This document shows, one piece after another, positions 30,164 through 30,219 of a stretch of 30,219 bases of DNA (the first letter of the stretch is position 1; each line of letters starts with the position of its first letter). A model generated the notes under the pieces. That model did not search any database, was not told the origin of the DNA, and worked only from the letters and a program-made list of their open reading frames with translations. A program made the position numbers and the translations under genes. Source of the DNA: Streptomyces sp. NRRL F-2580 (lineage in GTDB: Bacteria; Actinomycetota; Actinomycetes; Streptomycetales; Streptomycetaceae). The DNA lies in assembly GCF_000720115.1 (NCBI RefSeq), contig NZ_JOIR01000074.1, positions 1-30,219 of the forward strand. The letters run 5' to 3'.

Positions 30164-30219
30164 GTGTTCGAGGAATTCGCCACCAGGACGGTGCGCACCA
30201 GTGAGGCGTCCGTCTTCGT
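30164..30219 (+). CDS. Alpha/beta hydrolase, N-terminal start only
   Basis: GTG at 30164 gives VFEEFATRTVRTSEASVF before the window ends. This resembles the N-terminus of haloacetate-dehalogenase-like alpha/beta hydrolases (a MFE-F sequence followed by a first beta strand). GAAAGGG upstream could serve as ribosome-binding site. Only 18 residues are visible, so the assignment is tentative. Confidence 0.4.
   Translation, partial: MFEEFATRTVRTSEASVF

Overview
This is very high-GC actinobacterial DNA, almost certainly from a Streptomyces chromosome, probably an arm or plasmid-derived accessory region. Signs are the strong GC bias at third codon positions, GTG starts, a PopR/ClpP3/ClpP4 locus, an ECF41-type sigma factor, a PASTA-less serine/threonine kinase with a beta-propeller, and families seen mostly in Streptomyces. 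Decayed genes and insertion-sequence remnants are dense. There are no tRNA or rRNA genes, no CRISPR array and no recognisable biosynthetic cluster.

Layout. 1-1425: 3' part of an EccA-like AAA ATPase, followed by a perfect 20-bp hairpin. 1640-1905: IS21 istB remnant. 2223-4110: popR converging on the clpP3-clpP4 operon, with a perfect PopR operator and an adjacent degenerate second copy upstream of clpP3. 4225-4705: a hidden, frameshifted NACHT NTPase remnant. 4762-6310: fragments (TadE-like, ParE-like, small ORFs). 6371-9260: VOC protein, SDR oxidoreductase and XRE/MmyB-type regulator. 9348-12701: two lipoproteins separated by decayed DNA that includes the 3' end of an ATP-dependent DNA ligase. 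12750-14950: iteron-like repeats, a twice-frameshifted DUF402 gene, and the 5' end of a DNA ligase joined to an IS5-type transposase fragment.

14954-18000 holds the most interesting unit: a compact minus-strand run of three genes, a fucose-lectin-like propeller protein, a protein with a long Ser/Thr-rich amphipathic stretch like those of beta-pore-forming toxins, and a trypsin-like serine protease. None has an obvious signal peptide. 18700-19731 is a defective IS630 element with TA duplications. 20612-22718 is a divergent pair: an FMN reductase fused to a SnoaL-like domain, and an ECF41-type sigma factor that also ends in a SnoaL domain. 22660-25790: small gene, lamin-tail fragment, kinase-propeller gene, integrase remnant. 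26010-27003: internally deleted IS110 element with a structured left flank where a bridge RNA would lie. 27164-29148: a PA-IL (LecA)-like lectin and an unrecognised 340-residue protein. The window ends with a cold-shock protein, a triple 20-bp tandem repeat that looks like an IS21-type end, and the first codons of an alpha/beta hydrolase.

Working together: PopR is the expected activator of clpP3-clpP4. In this ClpP4 two of the three catalytic residues are replaced, so it would act as a non-catalytic partner subunit. The sigma factor probably controls the divergent flavin reductase. The lectin/pore/protease trio looks like one functional module. Many genes are broken by single-base indels, which could be true decay or a long-read assembly artefact; this affects how the pseudogene calls should be read.
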